This document shows positions 1 to 9,412 of a DNA stretch of 35,052 nt, piece after piece (positions within the stretch are counted from its first letter, which is position 1; every line of letters starts with the position of its first letter). Source of the DNA: Prevotella sp. (GTDB lineage: Bacteria; Bacteroidota; Bacteroidia; Bacteroidales; Bacteroidaceae); NCBI GenBank assembly GCA_024681875.1, contig JAILAA010000011.1:1-35052 (forward strand), given 5' to 3'. The notes below the pieces were generated by a model. The model was not told the DNA's origin and searched no databases. It saw nothing but the letters and a program-made list of their open reading frames with translations. Both the position numbers and the translations under genes were made by a program.

Positions 1-2408
1 TTGGTGAACACACTGCGGAGAAAGTCAAGCAAAAATGGGCAGAACATAAGGAAAGAGTTGCAGCAAGAGAAGAACTCAAACCAGAGAATGCTTTTAAAGA
101 AGTTCAAGAGAATAATAATAAAGTTGCCGATGACTTCCTGTCAAAACTAGAAGATAATCAACAAGGAGATGATCAACCGCCTACCATAGAAAATAGCTTC
201 AGTAAGGTTCAAGAGAATAATAATAAAGTTGCCGATGATATATTAAATAAGGTTGAAGATAATGATGGATCGAATCCTCCGTCGTACCCACCGCCACCAA
301 CACCTGATCAGAAAAAGGACCAGGAGAAGAAGGACGAGGAAAAGAAGGACGAAGAGAAGAAGGATGAGGAGAAGAAGGACGAAGAAAAGAAGGACGAAGA
401 GAAGAAGGACGAAGAAAAGAAGGATGAGGAAAAGAAGGACGAAGAGAAGAAGGACGAGGAGAAGAAGGACGAGGAGAAGAAGGACGAAGAAAAGAAGGAT
501 GAGGAGAAGAAGGACGAGGAGAAGAAGGACGAAGAGAAGAAGGATGAGGAAAAGAAGGACGAAGAGAAGAAGGATGAGGAAAAGAAGGATGAGGAAAAGA
601 AGGACGAGGAGAAGAAGGACGAAGAGAAGAAGGATGAGGAAAAGAAGGACGAGGAGAAGAAGGACGAGGAGAAGAAGGAAGAAGAAAAGAAGGACGAAGA
701 GAAGAAGGACGAGGAAAAGAAAGAAGAGGAGAAGAAGGAGGACGAAAAGAAAGACGAAGAGAAGAAGGAAGAGGAGAAGAAGGAAGAGGAGAAGAAGGAA
801 GAGGAGAAGAAGGAGGACGAAAAGAAAGATGAGGAAAAGAAAGATGAGGAAAAGAAAGACGAAGAAAAGAAGGAGGACGAAAAGAAGGATGAGGAAAAGA
901 AGGAAGAGGAGAAGAAGGATGAAGAGAAGAAGGAGGACGAAAAGAAGGAAGAGGAAAAGAAGGAAGAGGAAAAGAAGGACGAAGAGAAAAAGGAAGAGGA
1001 AAAGAAGGAAGAGGAAAAGAAGGACGAAGAGAAAAAGGAAGAGGAAAAGAAGGAAGAGGAGAAGAAGGAGGACGAAAAGAAAGAAGAGGAAAAGAAGGAG
1101 GACGAGAAGAAAGAAGAGGAAAAGAAGGACGAAGAAAAGAAGGAGGACGAAAAGAAGGAGGACGAAAAGAAGGAGGACGAAAAGAAGGAAGACGAGAAGA
1201 AGGAAGATAAACAGGAAGACAAACAGAAACAGGACAACCAACAACAACAGAGCCAACAGCCTGAACAACAAGCTGCTGCTCCTGCTGCCGCTCCTGCTGC
1301 TGCCCCAACTGCTGCTCCTGTAGCCGCAGCCGCCGCTCCTGCTGCTGCTCCAGAAGCTGCTCCTGCTGCCGCTCCTGCTGCCGCTCCTGCCGCCGCTCCA
1401 GAAGCTGCCCCTGCCGCCGCTCCAGAAGCCGCTCCAGAAGCTGCCCCAGCCGCTGCTCCAGAAGCTGCTCCAAAAGCTGCTCCAGCTGCTGCTCCAGCCG
1501 CTGCCCCGACAGCCACTCAAGAAGTTACTCCACAACAAAACACTCAGCAACAGGCACAGGCTGCGGAGGACAAACCCGAAAACAAGTCATTCGGCGACAA
1601 AGTGAAGGACGGCACCCTAGGCTTCCTTGATGAGCAACGACAGACCATCGACCAAAGCCTCAAGAGCGACCTCGCCGGACTGACAACGTTTGCCTACGAA
1701 GGCATTAGGGACGGTATCAAGGAAGAAATCGATGCCGCGGGTCAGAGATTAAAGGAGAAAGCCCGGGAGAAAGCCAAACAGGCAGCGCTGAAAGAGGCCA
1801 ATGACTTGATGGCTGGCAGCGCTCCAGGCCTTAAAGGCTTGGACTGGGAAATGGAGATGCGCCGCAACGAAGGCCTCACCGAGATTGGATTGCAATATCT
1901 GCAGCCATACTCAGATAGTCCACTGTCGGCCGTCAAGAACGCCAACGATGCCTTCCACGGCAAGGTGACCATCAACGGAAAGAAATACGGCATCGTGGAA
2001 TGTCAGTACGAGTTCTCTCAGGAGTGTGACCCCAACACAGGAAAGCCAACAGGACGCGTGAAGGGCGGTCGCATACAGTTCACCATGCCTGCCACCAGCG
2101 ACGACGACCATTTCTTCTACCAGTGGATGTTCGACAAGACGAAGACCTACAGCGGAACCTTCTCTTTCGTTGTATGGGCCAGACAGAACAATCGCGTCTA
2201 CAAGAACTTCACCTTCCTTGACGCATACTGCGTTGGACTGCGCGACTACTTCAACGACAACGACTCGAAGCTCATGTACACCACTGTCACCATTGTGGCC
2301 AACTCCATCTTCATGGGCAACGATGGTGCAAGCGTCAATGTGGCTTGCTTCGACAACGAGTGGTCGGGCAAGAAGGTCAGCGAAGGATACCCCAAGCCCA
2401 AATCCTGA
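1..2408 (+). CDS. tssD: TssD (Hcp) fusion protein, C-terminal part, 5' end outside window
   Basis: One reading frame (codons starting at base 3) stays open from the left edge to a TGA at 2408, so the apparent GTG start at 1602 is internal. In order the 801 visible residues hold a polar helical stretch with a duplicated 35-residue unit, about 300 residues of KKDEE-type pentapeptides (306-1208), a Gln then Ala/Pro-rich linker (about 1225-1545), an amphipathic helical segment, and from about 1950 a domain that reads as Bacteroidota TssD: start [13 protein letters not shown], then [10 protein letters not shown], then [12 protein letters not shown]. TssD forms the hexameric rings of the T6SS inner tube. 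Known specialised Hcp fusions carry cargo at the C-terminus; here the Hcp domain is last and everything else precedes it. vgrG follows after 82 bases. The TssD assignment is firm; the role of the extension, such as cargo or spacer, is inference, and the true N-terminus is unseen. Confidence 0.85.
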   Translation, partial: GEHTAEKVKQKWAEHKERVAAREELKPENAFKEVQENNNKVADDFLSKLEDNQQGDDQPPTIENSFSKVQENNNKVADDILNKVEDNDGSNPPSYPPPPTPDQKKDQEKKDEEKKDEEKKDEEKKDEEKKDEEKKDEEKKDEEKKDEEKKDEEKKDEEKKDEEKKDEEKKDEEKKDEEKKDEEKKDEEKKDEEKKDEEKKDEEKKDEEKKDEEKKDEEKKDEEKKEEEKKDEEKKDEEKKEEEKKEDEKKDEEKKEEEKKEEEKKEEEKKEDEKKDEEKKDEEKKDEEKKEDEKKDEEKKEEEKKDEEKKEDEKKEEEKKEEEKKDEEKKEEEKKEEEKKDEEKKEEEKKEEEKKEDEKKEEEKKEDEKKEEEKKDEEKKEDEKKEDEKKEDEKKEDEKKEDKQEDKQKQDNQQQQSQQPEQQAAAPAAAPAAAPTAAPVAAAAAPAAAPEAAPAAAPAAAPAAAPEAAPAAAPEAAPEAAPAAAPEAAPKAAPAAAPAAAPTATQEVTPQQNTQQQAQAAEDKPENKSFGDKVKDGTLGFLDEQRQTIDQSLKSDLAGLTTFAYEGIRDGIKEEIDAAGQRLKEKAREKAKQAALKEANDLMAGSAPGLKGLDWEMEMRRNEGLTEIGLQYLQPYSDSPLSAVKNANDAFHGKVTINGKKYGIVECQYEFSQECDPNTGKPTGRVKGGRIQFTMPATSDDDHFFYQWMFDKTKTYSGTFSFVVWARQNNRVYKNFTFLDAYCVGLRDYFNDNDSKLMYTTVTIVANSIFMGNDGASVNVACFDNEWSGKKVSEGYPKPKS
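93..263 (+). repeat. Two tandem copies of a 35-residue unit inside the TssD fusion
   Basis: The 22-residue core beginning [14 protein letters not shown] at 93 recurs as [14 protein letters not shown] at 198, a spacing of 105 bases. A 32-base stretch (102-133 and 207-238) is identical between copies, which suggests a recent duplication. Only two copies are visible; more may lie upstream. Confidence 0.85.
306..1208 (+). repeat. 15-bp purine-rich minisatellite encoding KKDEE repeats
   Basis: About 60 in-phase copies of a 15-base unit close to GAGAAGAAGGACGAG encode KKDEE, with KKEEE and KKEDE variants. The plus strand is almost entirely purine, with a pyrimidine mainly at the Asp codons. All frames on both strands are therefore open and give spurious Ser/Phe- and Arg/Lys-rich translations. 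Every unit keeps a multiple of three, so copy-number change would alter protein length without a frameshift. Confidence 0.95.
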
Positions 2409-2490
2409 CCAGACAGCCTGACGGCTAGCATGGCCTCAGAAAAGCGCGCATGAATACTCAAAGCATAACCCATAATAAAAGCTTTACAGC

Positions 2491-4797
2491 ATGTCAGTAT
2501 CCGTAAAAAGCATATCCGTCAGCATCAATGGCATCCTGTCGGAGCAATTCCATATCGAGATAAATGGTTCGGGCTTCACCATGGAGAGTTTCTCGCTGTC
2601 GCAGACTCTCCTGAACCCCTGCCGTCTGTCATTCGGTCTGCAGAAAGACACCGAAGAGAATGCCGAAGACGTGAACTTCAAAGTGTGTCAGGACATCATT
2701 GGGCAAAACGTGGCATTGATACTACAGACAGAGTCAATGGAAGCCGACTTAGAAGGCTACGAAGATGAAGGGCAGCAGAACGGCATCATCGAGTTCAAAG
2801 GCTTCATCATCTCAGCCAATGCTACTCGTAACGGCTCCGATTACTACATCGGTGTGGAGGCACTCTCTCACGATGCACGTATGCAGACCATGCCCCACTG
2901 CTACATGTACAACGACTACCTGCTGAAGGACATCATCAAGGAGCACCTCGCCGACTACGAGGGATTCCTCATCGAGCTGGAAGGCGAGGTGGAGACGAAA
3001 AGCAACATTCACTACACCGTGCAATACAACGAGAGTGACTACGAATTCATGCAGCGCTTGGCCATGCGACACCAGGAGTGGATGTTCAGCACCGGCACGA
3101 AGCTGCACTTCGGAAAGTTGGAAGACCAGGAAAGTATCAAGCTGACATACCCCAGTGAGAACCTGTCGGACTACAGCGTGGACTTGCACACACAGCATCA
3201 GAATTACTATCTGTATGCACATGTGTACAATACAGGTGGATATAATGTTTATCTCAATGGAAAGAAATTCAGTGAAGAAAATTCCCGCACCACTGAGAAC
3301 AATGGTAACGCCTTGAGCGATACTGCTTACGGAATGTCTGTCAACGACTATCCCAAGGAGACATATATGATGATAGCCGGACAACAAATAGAGAGCGACG
3401 GTGAACTGAAAGCCACACTTGAGAAAAAAGACACAGGTACATATTTTACAGTTGGCAATAGTTCATTGGTATTCCGTGACAGCATAAGGGCCAACTTGGT
3501 GCACTATCGCGGCAGATCTACCTGTGCGCGTCTGAAGATTGGCACGAAACTTACCATCATGGACGACTTCATCAGCGGTGAGGGGTCGCAGAAGAACGAG
3601 ATACAGCAAGACGAGATTCTCATCACAGAGGTATTCCACAGCTTCGGCGTCAATGGTGAATACTCCAATTCCTTTGAGGGCGTTCCCGCCACGTTTAACT
3701 TTCCTCCATACAGACACCCTCGCTCCTATCCCCGCTGCGACCATCCTGTACATGCTGTGGTAGTCGACACGGAGGATCCGGAGCACCTGGGGCGCATCAG
3801 AGTGAGATTCAATTGGCAGAAACATATATATGATGGCGAGAAAGGATACCGCGGTACCAAGGAGAAAAACGGCATGTCACCATGGATCCTTCTGGCACAG
3901 CCATACGTGGGTGGTCAAGAAATTTACGGCGGTATAGGTGGCGTTCACCTGATACCCGAAATATTCTCCCCCGTGATGGTGGAATTCGAGGAAGGAAACT
4001 TCGAGCGTCCTATCGCAATGTGTAGCTACCCTTCCATTCACTCTCCCATTGATTCGAAGTGGTATCCCGGCTGGAACAACGTGAAGGCTATACGTACTGC
4101 CAGCGGCCATACTATAGAGATACACGACACGGAAGATGAGAACACGATGGGCGAAAAAGGCTACATCAAGGTCTACGACCATAAATTGCACACCTACGAG
4201 CTGCTGCTCAGCACCGACCGGTCGCTCATCAAGCTGCGCTCTGCTGGCAACATTGAGTTGGATGCCAGCAAAGACATCATCATGACGGCTGGCGATAACA
4301 TCAAGATGACGGCCAAGAAAAAGACTATCAGCATGGAGGCACAGACGCAAATCAATGCCGTCTCGCACGGCTCTATTGCAGCATCGGCCGACAGCAACAT
4401 AGTTGTTGACACCAAGAGCGACATGAAGGTGACTGCCAAAGATGACATTAAGATGCGCAGCAAAGAAAAGAAGTTTGAAATCAGAGCCAAGGACGCCATC
4501 AGTGTGCGAAGTGAGCAAGCGTCGATTTTCATTAACGCTTGTACGGGAATGGGCAACAAGGGAGATGAAACAATACACCTCAAGTCGGCCGAAGGTATCA
4601 AGCTGGAAGGTGGCGAGAACTTTGTCGCTGACTTCCAAACGGGCAAATTCACTGTAGAAAGCAAAGACCTCACGCTCAATCCAAAGATGAATATGGAAAT
4701 CTATGGCACCCAGTTCAAGATGAGCATCTCGGGTACCGGCGGTGTATCGTTCAATGGCCCGCTCGACGTCACCGGTATGCCAGGCAGTTACCATTAA
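2491..4797 (+). CDS. tssI: VgrG / TssI spike protein of the T6SS
   Basis: This 768-residue protein has the VgrG layout. The N-terminal half is gp27-like, including a stretch reading YTVQYNESDYEFMQRLA typical of the family. An OB-fold (gp5-like) segment begins near residue 410 (HAVVVDTEDPEHLGRIRV). From about residue 570 to 725 alternating short strands such as NIELDASKDIIMTAG and NIVVDTKSDMKV form the triple-stranded beta-helix needle. The protein ends soon after the helix, so no C-terminal effector domain is fused. VgrG trimers cap the Hcp tube and carry PAAR-type tips and cargo. The gene lies directly after tssD and three bases before the next gene. The family assignment is secure. Confidence 0.95.
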   Translation: MSVSVKSISVSINGILSEQFHIEINGSGFTMESFSLSQTLLNPCRLSFGLQKDTEENAEDVNFKVCQDIIGQNVALILQTESMEADLEGYEDEGQQNGIIEFKGFIISANATRNGSDYYIGVEALSHDARMQTMPHCYMYNDYLLKDIIKEHLADYEGFLIELEGEVETKSNIHYTVQYNESDYEFMQRLAMRHQEWMFSTGTKLHFGKLEDQESIKLTYPSENLSDYSVDLHTQHQNYYLYAHVYNTGGYNVYLNGKKFSEENSRTTENNGNALSDTAYGMSVNDYPKETYMMIAGQQIESDGELKATLEKKDTGTYFTVGNSSLVFRDSIRANLVHYRGRSTCARLKIGTKLTIMDDFISGEGSQKNEIQQDEILITEVFHSFGVNGEYSNSFEGVPATFNFPPYRHPRSYPRCDHPVHAVVVDTEDPEHLGRIRVRFNWQKHIYDGEKGYRGTKEKNGMSPWILLAQPYVGGQEIYGGIGGVHLIPEIFSPVMVEFEEGNFERPIAMCSYPSIHSPIDSKWYPGWNNVKAIRTASGHTIEIHDTEDENTMGEKGYIKVYDHKLHTYELLLSTDRSLIKLRSAGNIELDASKDIIMTAGDNIKMTAKKKTISMEAQTQINAVSHGSIAASADSNIVVDTKSDMKVTAKDDIKMRSKEKKFEIRAKDAISVRSEQASIFINACTGMGNKGDETIHLKSAEGIKLEGGENFVADFQTGKFTVESKDLTLNPKMNMEIYGTQFKMSISGTGGVSFNGPLDVTGMPGSYH

Positions 4798-4800
4798 ACC

Positions 4801-5472
4801 ATGAGCAAGCAGGGAAAGGAACTGAAAGAGCTGCGCGTGGCCGTGGTCTCTGCCGCCACGTTTATGAACATGACGTGCGAGGGGCGGCGCAAGCCACGCG
4901 GCATTCGCATCACATTGCAACGCCTGAAGCAGACGGGCGATGTGCTGCGAGCTGCACGCGCCATCGAGGGTGTCTACGCCAAGCATGGCGGCAAGGCGGG
5001 GCAGAAACTGCTCAGCGAGGGTGACTATGCCTCTGCGCACAAGGATGCGGTGGAAAGCGTGCAGAACGAGCTGCAGGAAATGAACAAGCTCACGGTCATC
5101 CTCGACAAACAGCTCGCAGCAGCCGCCTCAGATCCGGAGAAAGAAGAAAAGCATAACCTGAAGGCCGACGAGACTTCACGCCAGATTCACGAGCGCGGCA
5201 TAACACTCGACAGCGCCAGCCACAACCTGGCCGAGGCTCTCTTCACGCTCGTCGACAACTACCCCGAGCGCGACGACCGCCTGTCGCTCTTCGCACACAT
5301 AGCCGAAAAGAACAATGAGGCCGTCATGAAGGCTATTGACGACACCATGCGTCTCACCGGCAAGCTTTCCGTACAAGTGGCCGACGCACCCGCATACCTC
5401 AAGGCCATGGCCGAGAACGACACTGCCACCATTGACACCATCATGAGAAGGGCATTCGACAGACTGCCATAG
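4801..5472 (+). CDS. Unrecognised helical protein downstream of vgrG
   Basis: This 223-residue protein has no family that I recognise. It starts three bases after the vgrG stop, so the two are probably translated from one mRNA. It has no signal peptide or membrane segment. Its N-terminus is basic (KELKELRVAVVSAATF... GRRKPRGIRI), and the rest is predicted mostly helical, with charged Lys/Glu heptad-like stretches around residues 75-140 and a second helical part to the C-terminus. Position immediately after vgrG is typical of T6SS adaptor/chaperones or effectors that load on the spike. An adaptor role is possible, but nothing in the sequence proves it. Confidence 0.7.
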   Translation: MSKQGKELKELRVAVVSAATFMNMTCEGRRKPRGIRITLQRLKQTGDVLRAARAIEGVYAKHGGKAGQKLLSEGDYASAHKDAVESVQNELQEMNKLTVILDKQLAAAASDPEKEEKHNLKADETSRQIHERGITLDSASHNLAEALFTLVDNYPERDDRLSLFAHIAEKNNEAVMKAIDDTMRLTGKLSVQVADAPAYLKAMAENDTATIDTIMRRAFDRLP

Positions 5473-5514
5473 AACAAAAACTCATTTCCGTCCAATCAAC
5501 AACACCTAACAACT

Positions 5515-6321
5515 ATGGGAAAGAACAAGGACAAGAAAAAAAGTGGTAGCACCGTTATGATGGATGAAAACGGCAACGTTTACGCCACCAACGAACGGGA
5601 AATGAGGGATAACTACGACAAAGCAGCAGCAGAACAAAGAGAAAAGCAAAACAAATATAACGCAGCTCATGCTAAAGCAGAAGCTGCCGAGGCTGACTGG
5701 GCCAAATTCGACGGCGATCCTGACGGAAAGAAAATGGAGCGAATGATGGCCGCATTCGAAGAGGAGAAACAGGCCAAGAAGGAATTGGATCAAGCAAAAT
5801 ACAATACCGACTTCGCTTTCGCAGCATTCCAGCATGACGGCAAAGGCGGCTGGCAGTTCAATGAAGAAGGCCAGAAAGCTTTTGTGGAAGAACAGAATGC
5901 AAAGAAAGAATGGAATGACACTTTTAACACATTGGAAGGCCAAAGAAAGGACGTCAGGCAAAAAGAGGCGGAACAAGCAAAACTGGGACAGGAAAAAGAA
6001 GATCTGAAGAATAAGTATTTTGAAGCCAAAGATGCCGGCAAAACAGAAGAGGCCGCAGACTACCGCCAACAATACTTGGACAAAAACAAGGAATACGAAA
6101 AGAAGGAAAAAGAGGTAGAAGATGCCAAGGCGGAGAGAACCAAGACAAACCAAGCATTAAAAGAAAAAACCTCTGCTTATTCCGCGGCACACGAAAAATC
6201 AAGAAAGACAAAACTGCCTCCAAAGAAGAAGACTGCTCTTGAAACGTTTAAAGAGCGAATCACCTCGTCGATCAGCAAGAGCACAAAGCCATTGGCAAAG
6301 TATTCCACTGATAACCTCTGA
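5515..6321 (+). CDS. Highly charged coiled-coil protein, unrecognised
   Basis: The 268-residue product is dominated by Lys, Glu, Ala, Gln and Asp and looks like one long coiled coil from about residue 30 to 235 (for example EEEKQAKKELDQAKY and EYEKKEKEVEDAKAERT). A short break near residues 100-125 contains GKGGWQFNEEGQKAF. The N-terminus (GKNKDKKKSG) and C-terminus (PPKKKTALETFKERI...) are basic. There is no signal peptide or membrane helix. Composition resembles the tail of the PAAR-like protein encoded just downstream, which hints at a common structural role within the T6SS tip module. Function unknown. Confidence 0.75.
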   Translation: MGKNKDKKKSGSTVMMDENGNVYATNEREMRDNYDKAAAEQREKQNKYNAAHAKAEAAEADWAKFDGDPDGKKMERMMAAFEEEKQAKKELDQAKYNTDFAFAAFQHDGKGGWQFNEEGQKAFVEEQNAKKEWNDTFNTLEGQRKDVRQKEAEQAKLGQEKEDLKNKYFEAKDAGKTEEAADYRQQYLDKNKEYEKKEKEVEDAKAERTKTNQALKEKTSAYSAAHEKSRKTKLPPKKKTALETFKERITSSISKSTKPLAKYSTDNL

Positions 6322-6385
6322 ATCCGCCATCACAGGAACTGAAAAGTAAAGGCATCAAACACCATATCTCAAACTTCAAGTTTAT

Positions 6386-8110
6386 ATGGGAGAGACATAC
6401 GTTTGCAATACTGCTATGATGACGTGCACCTTCGGTCTGGCACCCTCGTCGTTGGTGGTACTGCCGGGACGCATGGTACAGCTGGGCAAGATGACCATGG
6501 CCAACATCATGGATTTCAAGCCTTTGGTCAATATCATGCCCTTCGGCATGTGCAACACCCTGAGCAACCCTACCGTGGCATCGGCCACGTCGGCTGCCAT
6601 GGGCGTACTTACCCCCATGCCCTGCATCCCCGTCACCACCGCACCGTGGGCTCCTGGCAATCCGATGATGCTGGTCGACAACATGCCTGCGCTGACCAAC
6701 CAAAGCCAGTGCATCTGCACATGGGGCGGCGTCATCCGTTTCACCAACGACGGACAGATGCCGGCCATTCCAAATATAGCTCCGCCGCCCATACCCGGTA
6801 TGCCACAACCCATACCGCCACTCGACGAACTGGAATACAATGCGTTGGAGCCTTGGGAGCAGAAGCAGTACCAGCGTGACTTGGAAGATGCAAAGTATGC
6901 CGGCAGTGGCGACTTGATGGCCGCTGAGAGCCTCGAGCGTCAGGCTGCTGAATTTGAGGCAGCAGGCGACACCGAGAAAGCTGCCAAGGCCCGTGAAGCC
7001 GCCAATACCTACCGCGCAAGCGCACAGCAAAAGCAGAACGCTGCTGTGGAAGCCACGAACAACAAATACCGATTCTACACCGAGAAGACGCAGTTCTACC
7101 AAAACCAGCCGCAGGAGCTGAGCGACCAGGAGGTGCAGGATATGCTCGACCAATCACTTGCCGAGTCGAAGGCGAAAGACGAACAGATTGCATTGGTCGA
7201 CAAACAGATTGCGAAGCAGGACAAGAAAATGGCCAAGCAGTATCAGGAGGTAGCCAAGCAGGATCAGGCATTTTATGATAAATATGGCCCTTGGGAGGAA
7301 GCCCACGCAAAGAGCGAAGACCTGACCACACGACATAACAACCTGCAGACCGAAGCCGACAACTGGGGTGAATGGGCCAATAACGCCAAAACGCCGGAAG
7401 ACCGTGAGTACTGTCTGCAACAGCAGGAGAAATATCAGGGCTACGCCGACAAAATGGCCGAGCAGGAGCGTCAAGCCAAAGCCGACGAGGCAGCCAAGCA
7501 GGCAGAGCTGGACAAGGTGGTGAAGCCGCGTGCCGAGGCTCACAGGAAGTACAACGAGATGTCGCAAGACAAGAAAGCCATGGAGCAGACACGCGAGGGT
7601 CTGGTGGCCGACAAGCAAGAGGCTGACGAAACGGCACAGGCTGCCTATCATGTGCAGACAGCACGCACCAAGCAGGCCGAGCACGAACAGGCCATGAGCG
7701 AGTTGAAAGACGCCAAGGCCGATACCCGTGCAAAAGGTGAAGCGGCAGCCCAAATACGCGCTCAGCAGCAAGACTATTTCGATAAAAGCAGCGAGCAGGT
7801 GGGATATGCTCAAGATGCCGCAAAACGTGCCGAAGCCAACGACCCCACCGCGCTGGGCAGCGACGACCCGTTCTTCCAAATGCACATGAAAGCGGCGGTG
7901 GACATGAACCGGCAAGGCATTGCCATGAATGACCAGCGCTTTGCCGCCGAGGCTGATTACGAAGCCTCGAAGGTGGTGCTGCACGAGAAGCACGAAGCTG
8001 CACTCGGAGACGAAGCCATGTTCGACTACCACACCTCACAGACCGATGGCAAGAAAGGCATGGAGACACTTGTCAACAAGAAAAAAAGCCAGCAAGGCGG
8101 AAACAAATAA
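6386..8110 (+). CDS. DUF4280 (PAAR-like) protein with long helical extension
   Basis: Residues 1 to about 125 match DUF4280, the PAAR-like family that caps VgrG spikes: a start of MGETYVCNTAMMTCTFG, the phrase MANIMDFKPLVNIMPFG, LTPMPCIPVTTAPWAPG, then NQSQCICTWGGVIRF. Several Cys residues could bind the tip metal. A Pro-rich hinge (about 128-145) leads to roughly 430 residues of Ala/Gln/Lys/Glu-rich helix, including repeats of the type AKQDKKMAKQYQEVAKQDQ. The C-terminus (KKSQQGGNK) is short and basic. With vgrG upstream, the gene most likely encodes the sharp T6SS tip carrying an elongated appendage. No enzymatic domain is visible in the extension, so it may be a coiled-coil effector or a cargo scaffold. 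Confidence 0.85.
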   Translation: MGETYVCNTAMMTCTFGLAPSSLVVLPGRMVQLGKMTMANIMDFKPLVNIMPFGMCNTLSNPTVASATSAAMGVLTPMPCIPVTTAPWAPGNPMMLVDNMPALTNQSQCICTWGGVIRFTNDGQMPAIPNIAPPPIPGMPQPIPPLDELEYNALEPWEQKQYQRDLEDAKYAGSGDLMAAESLERQAAEFEAAGDTEKAAKAREAANTYRASAQQKQNAAVEATNNKYRFYTEKTQFYQNQPQELSDQEVQDMLDQSLAESKAKDEQIALVDKQIAKQDKKMAKQYQEVAKQDQAFYDKYGPWEEAHAKSEDLTTRHNNLQTEADNWGEWANNAKTPEDREYCLQQQEKYQGYADKMAEQERQAKADEAAKQAELDKVVKPRAEAHRKYNEMSQDKKAMEQTREGLVADKQEADETAQAAYHVQTARTKQAEHEQAMSELKDAKADTRAKGEAAAQIRAQQQDYFDKSSEQVGYAQDAAKRAEANDPTALGSDDPFFQMHMKAAVDMNRQGIAMNDQRFAAEADYEASKVVLHEKHEAALGDEAMFDYHTSQTDGKKGMETLVNKKKSQQGGNK

Positions 8111-8125
8111 CAGTATCTACCGGAT

Positions 8126-9403
8126 ATGGCAGGAAGAGGAGCAAAGACTACAAGCAAGCCTACAAAGGCGGAGCAAAAGAAGAATAAGTCGAAGAATAAA
8201 GCCACAGACTACTGGGTAAGCGTGTATTTCTGCGTCATCCCCTACGACTCGCTGAAAAGCTACAAGAAAGGGAAATTCCAGATTGGCAAGAAGAAGTTCG
8301 AGACGGTGTGCTATAAGCACTTGGGCAAGCCCGTGCTGGAGACTGGCAGCTACAAGAAGCGTAAGAAGTACGACTTGCCACTATATGTTGACTGCAGCGA
8401 CTTCAACATTGAAGAGAACGGATGGATAGACGAAGAGGACCTGTATCCGCACCTGACGCTCACACTTCTTGACTTCTATAATGCCACCAACGAACTCCTG
8501 AACAAGGACAAGAAGCTGAACGTACACTTCCACATAGGCAGTGACACCTTTAGCGACCCACTACGCAACGGTTTGCGACAGGTGCTCACGGGTGAAGGTT
8601 CCCGCGACATTCCTCAGGCGTACAAACGCTTTGCACAGTTCTCAAGAGACTACGAGGCATTCATGGAGCGCTTCAAGGAAAAGGAGTGGACGTTCAAGGT
8701 CGACTACTCGGCTTGCTACAACCTGTTCCTGTCGTTCTGTCCTGGCTTGGAGACGGAACACAATCCTTACGAGAAGAAGAAGCGGGAGGATGCAAAGAAA
8801 AAGAAACTGGAACTCGTTCCCCTTGACTCGGAGATGGAGGCAGAGCGCCAGAAGATGGCCGCACAACCACAGCAGCAGCAACAGCAGCAGCCGGCGGCAA
8901 AGACGGATACCAATGAGGATAGCGGAAAGCCGAAGCCAAAGTTGGAGCTGGTTCCTCTTGACTCGGAAATGAAGGCTGAAGAGGAGAAGAAGAACGCCGC
9001 AGCGGCATCGGCAAATACCGCACCAACGTCACCCGCCGCACCCAAGCAGGAAGAGCCTGCCCCCATCAAGCTGAAGCAGAAGGATAAAGACCCCAACGAA
9101 CCGAAGCCGAAAATCAAGGTTGCCGGTGAGCAGCAGCCTGACAAAAAGCCTGCCAGCAAAAACGACGAGGAGGAAGTGATCCTGTTAGGATCCGATAAGG
9201 AAATAGCAGCAGAACAACAGAAGCGGGCCAACAAACCGAAGCGTACATGGGATGACATAAATGCCGACATCGAAAGAGAAGGCAAGAAGGATCCGACAGC
9301 GAAGAAAGTCAGGGTGAAAGACCTCAACGGCGTGTATGGGCACTATAGCAACCCCTACTACAAAGGTCCAAAGGACGATAGTGAAAAGATCATGCTTTTG
9401 TAA
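8126..9403 (+). CDS. Unrecognised protein with NPYY/KLEL motifs and Lys-rich tail
   Basis: The 425-residue protein has a globular N-terminal part (about residues 25-210, containing DYWVSVYFCVIPYDSLKSY and LPLYVDCSDF) that I do not recognise. A long low-complexity tail follows, with a polyglutamine run near residue 252. The phrase KLELVPLDSEM occurs twice, about residues 228 and 272, the first preceded by HNPYEKK. The C-terminus reads YSNPYYKGPKDDSEKIMLL. The NPY...KLEL signature and Leu-Leu ending recur in the proteins at 9413-10822 and 11946-12803, so the three look like members of one module. There is no signal peptide or membrane helix. Role unknown; T6SS cargo or cargo partner is a guess from position. 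Confidence 0.75.
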   Translation: MAGRGAKTTSKPTKAEQKKNKSKNKATDYWVSVYFCVIPYDSLKSYKKGKFQIGKKKFETVCYKHLGKPVLETGSYKKRKKYDLPLYVDCSDFNIEENGWIDEEDLYPHLTLTLLDFYNATNELLNKDKKLNVHFHIGSDTFSDPLRNGLRQVLTGEGSRDIPQAYKRFAQFSRDYEAFMERFKEKEWTFKVDYSACYNLFLSFCPGLETEHNPYEKKKREDAKKKKLELVPLDSEMEAERQKMAAQPQQQQQQQPAAKTDTNEDSGKPKPKLELVPLDSEMKAEEEKKNAAAASANTAPTSPAAPKQEEPAPIKLKQKDKDPNEPKPKIKVAGEQQPDKKPASKNDEEEVILLGSDKEIAAEQQKRANKPKRTWDDINADIEREGKKDPTAKKVRVKDLNGVYGHYSNPYYKGPKDDSEKIMLL

Positions 9404-9412
9404 TTTGATAAT

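Noticed and set aside
306..1208. CRISPR-like array
   Set aside because: Units are contiguous 15-mers with no unique spacers and are translated.
199..1550. Long minus-strand and other-frame reading frames over the KKDEE region
   Set aside because: They are by-products of a 15-base repeat with no stops in any frame; their Ser/Phe/Leu/Arg-only translations are not plausible, whereas frame 3 runs on into the TssD domain.
1602..2408. Stand-alone 268-residue TssD starting at GTG 1602
   Set aside because: The frame is open all the way to the left edge with continuous, biased protein sequence, so this GTG is internal.
3877..5040. 387-residue minus-strand reading frame opposite vgrG
   Set aside because: It is the shadow of a secure VgrG; its His/Val/Arg/Leu-rich translation shows no family features.
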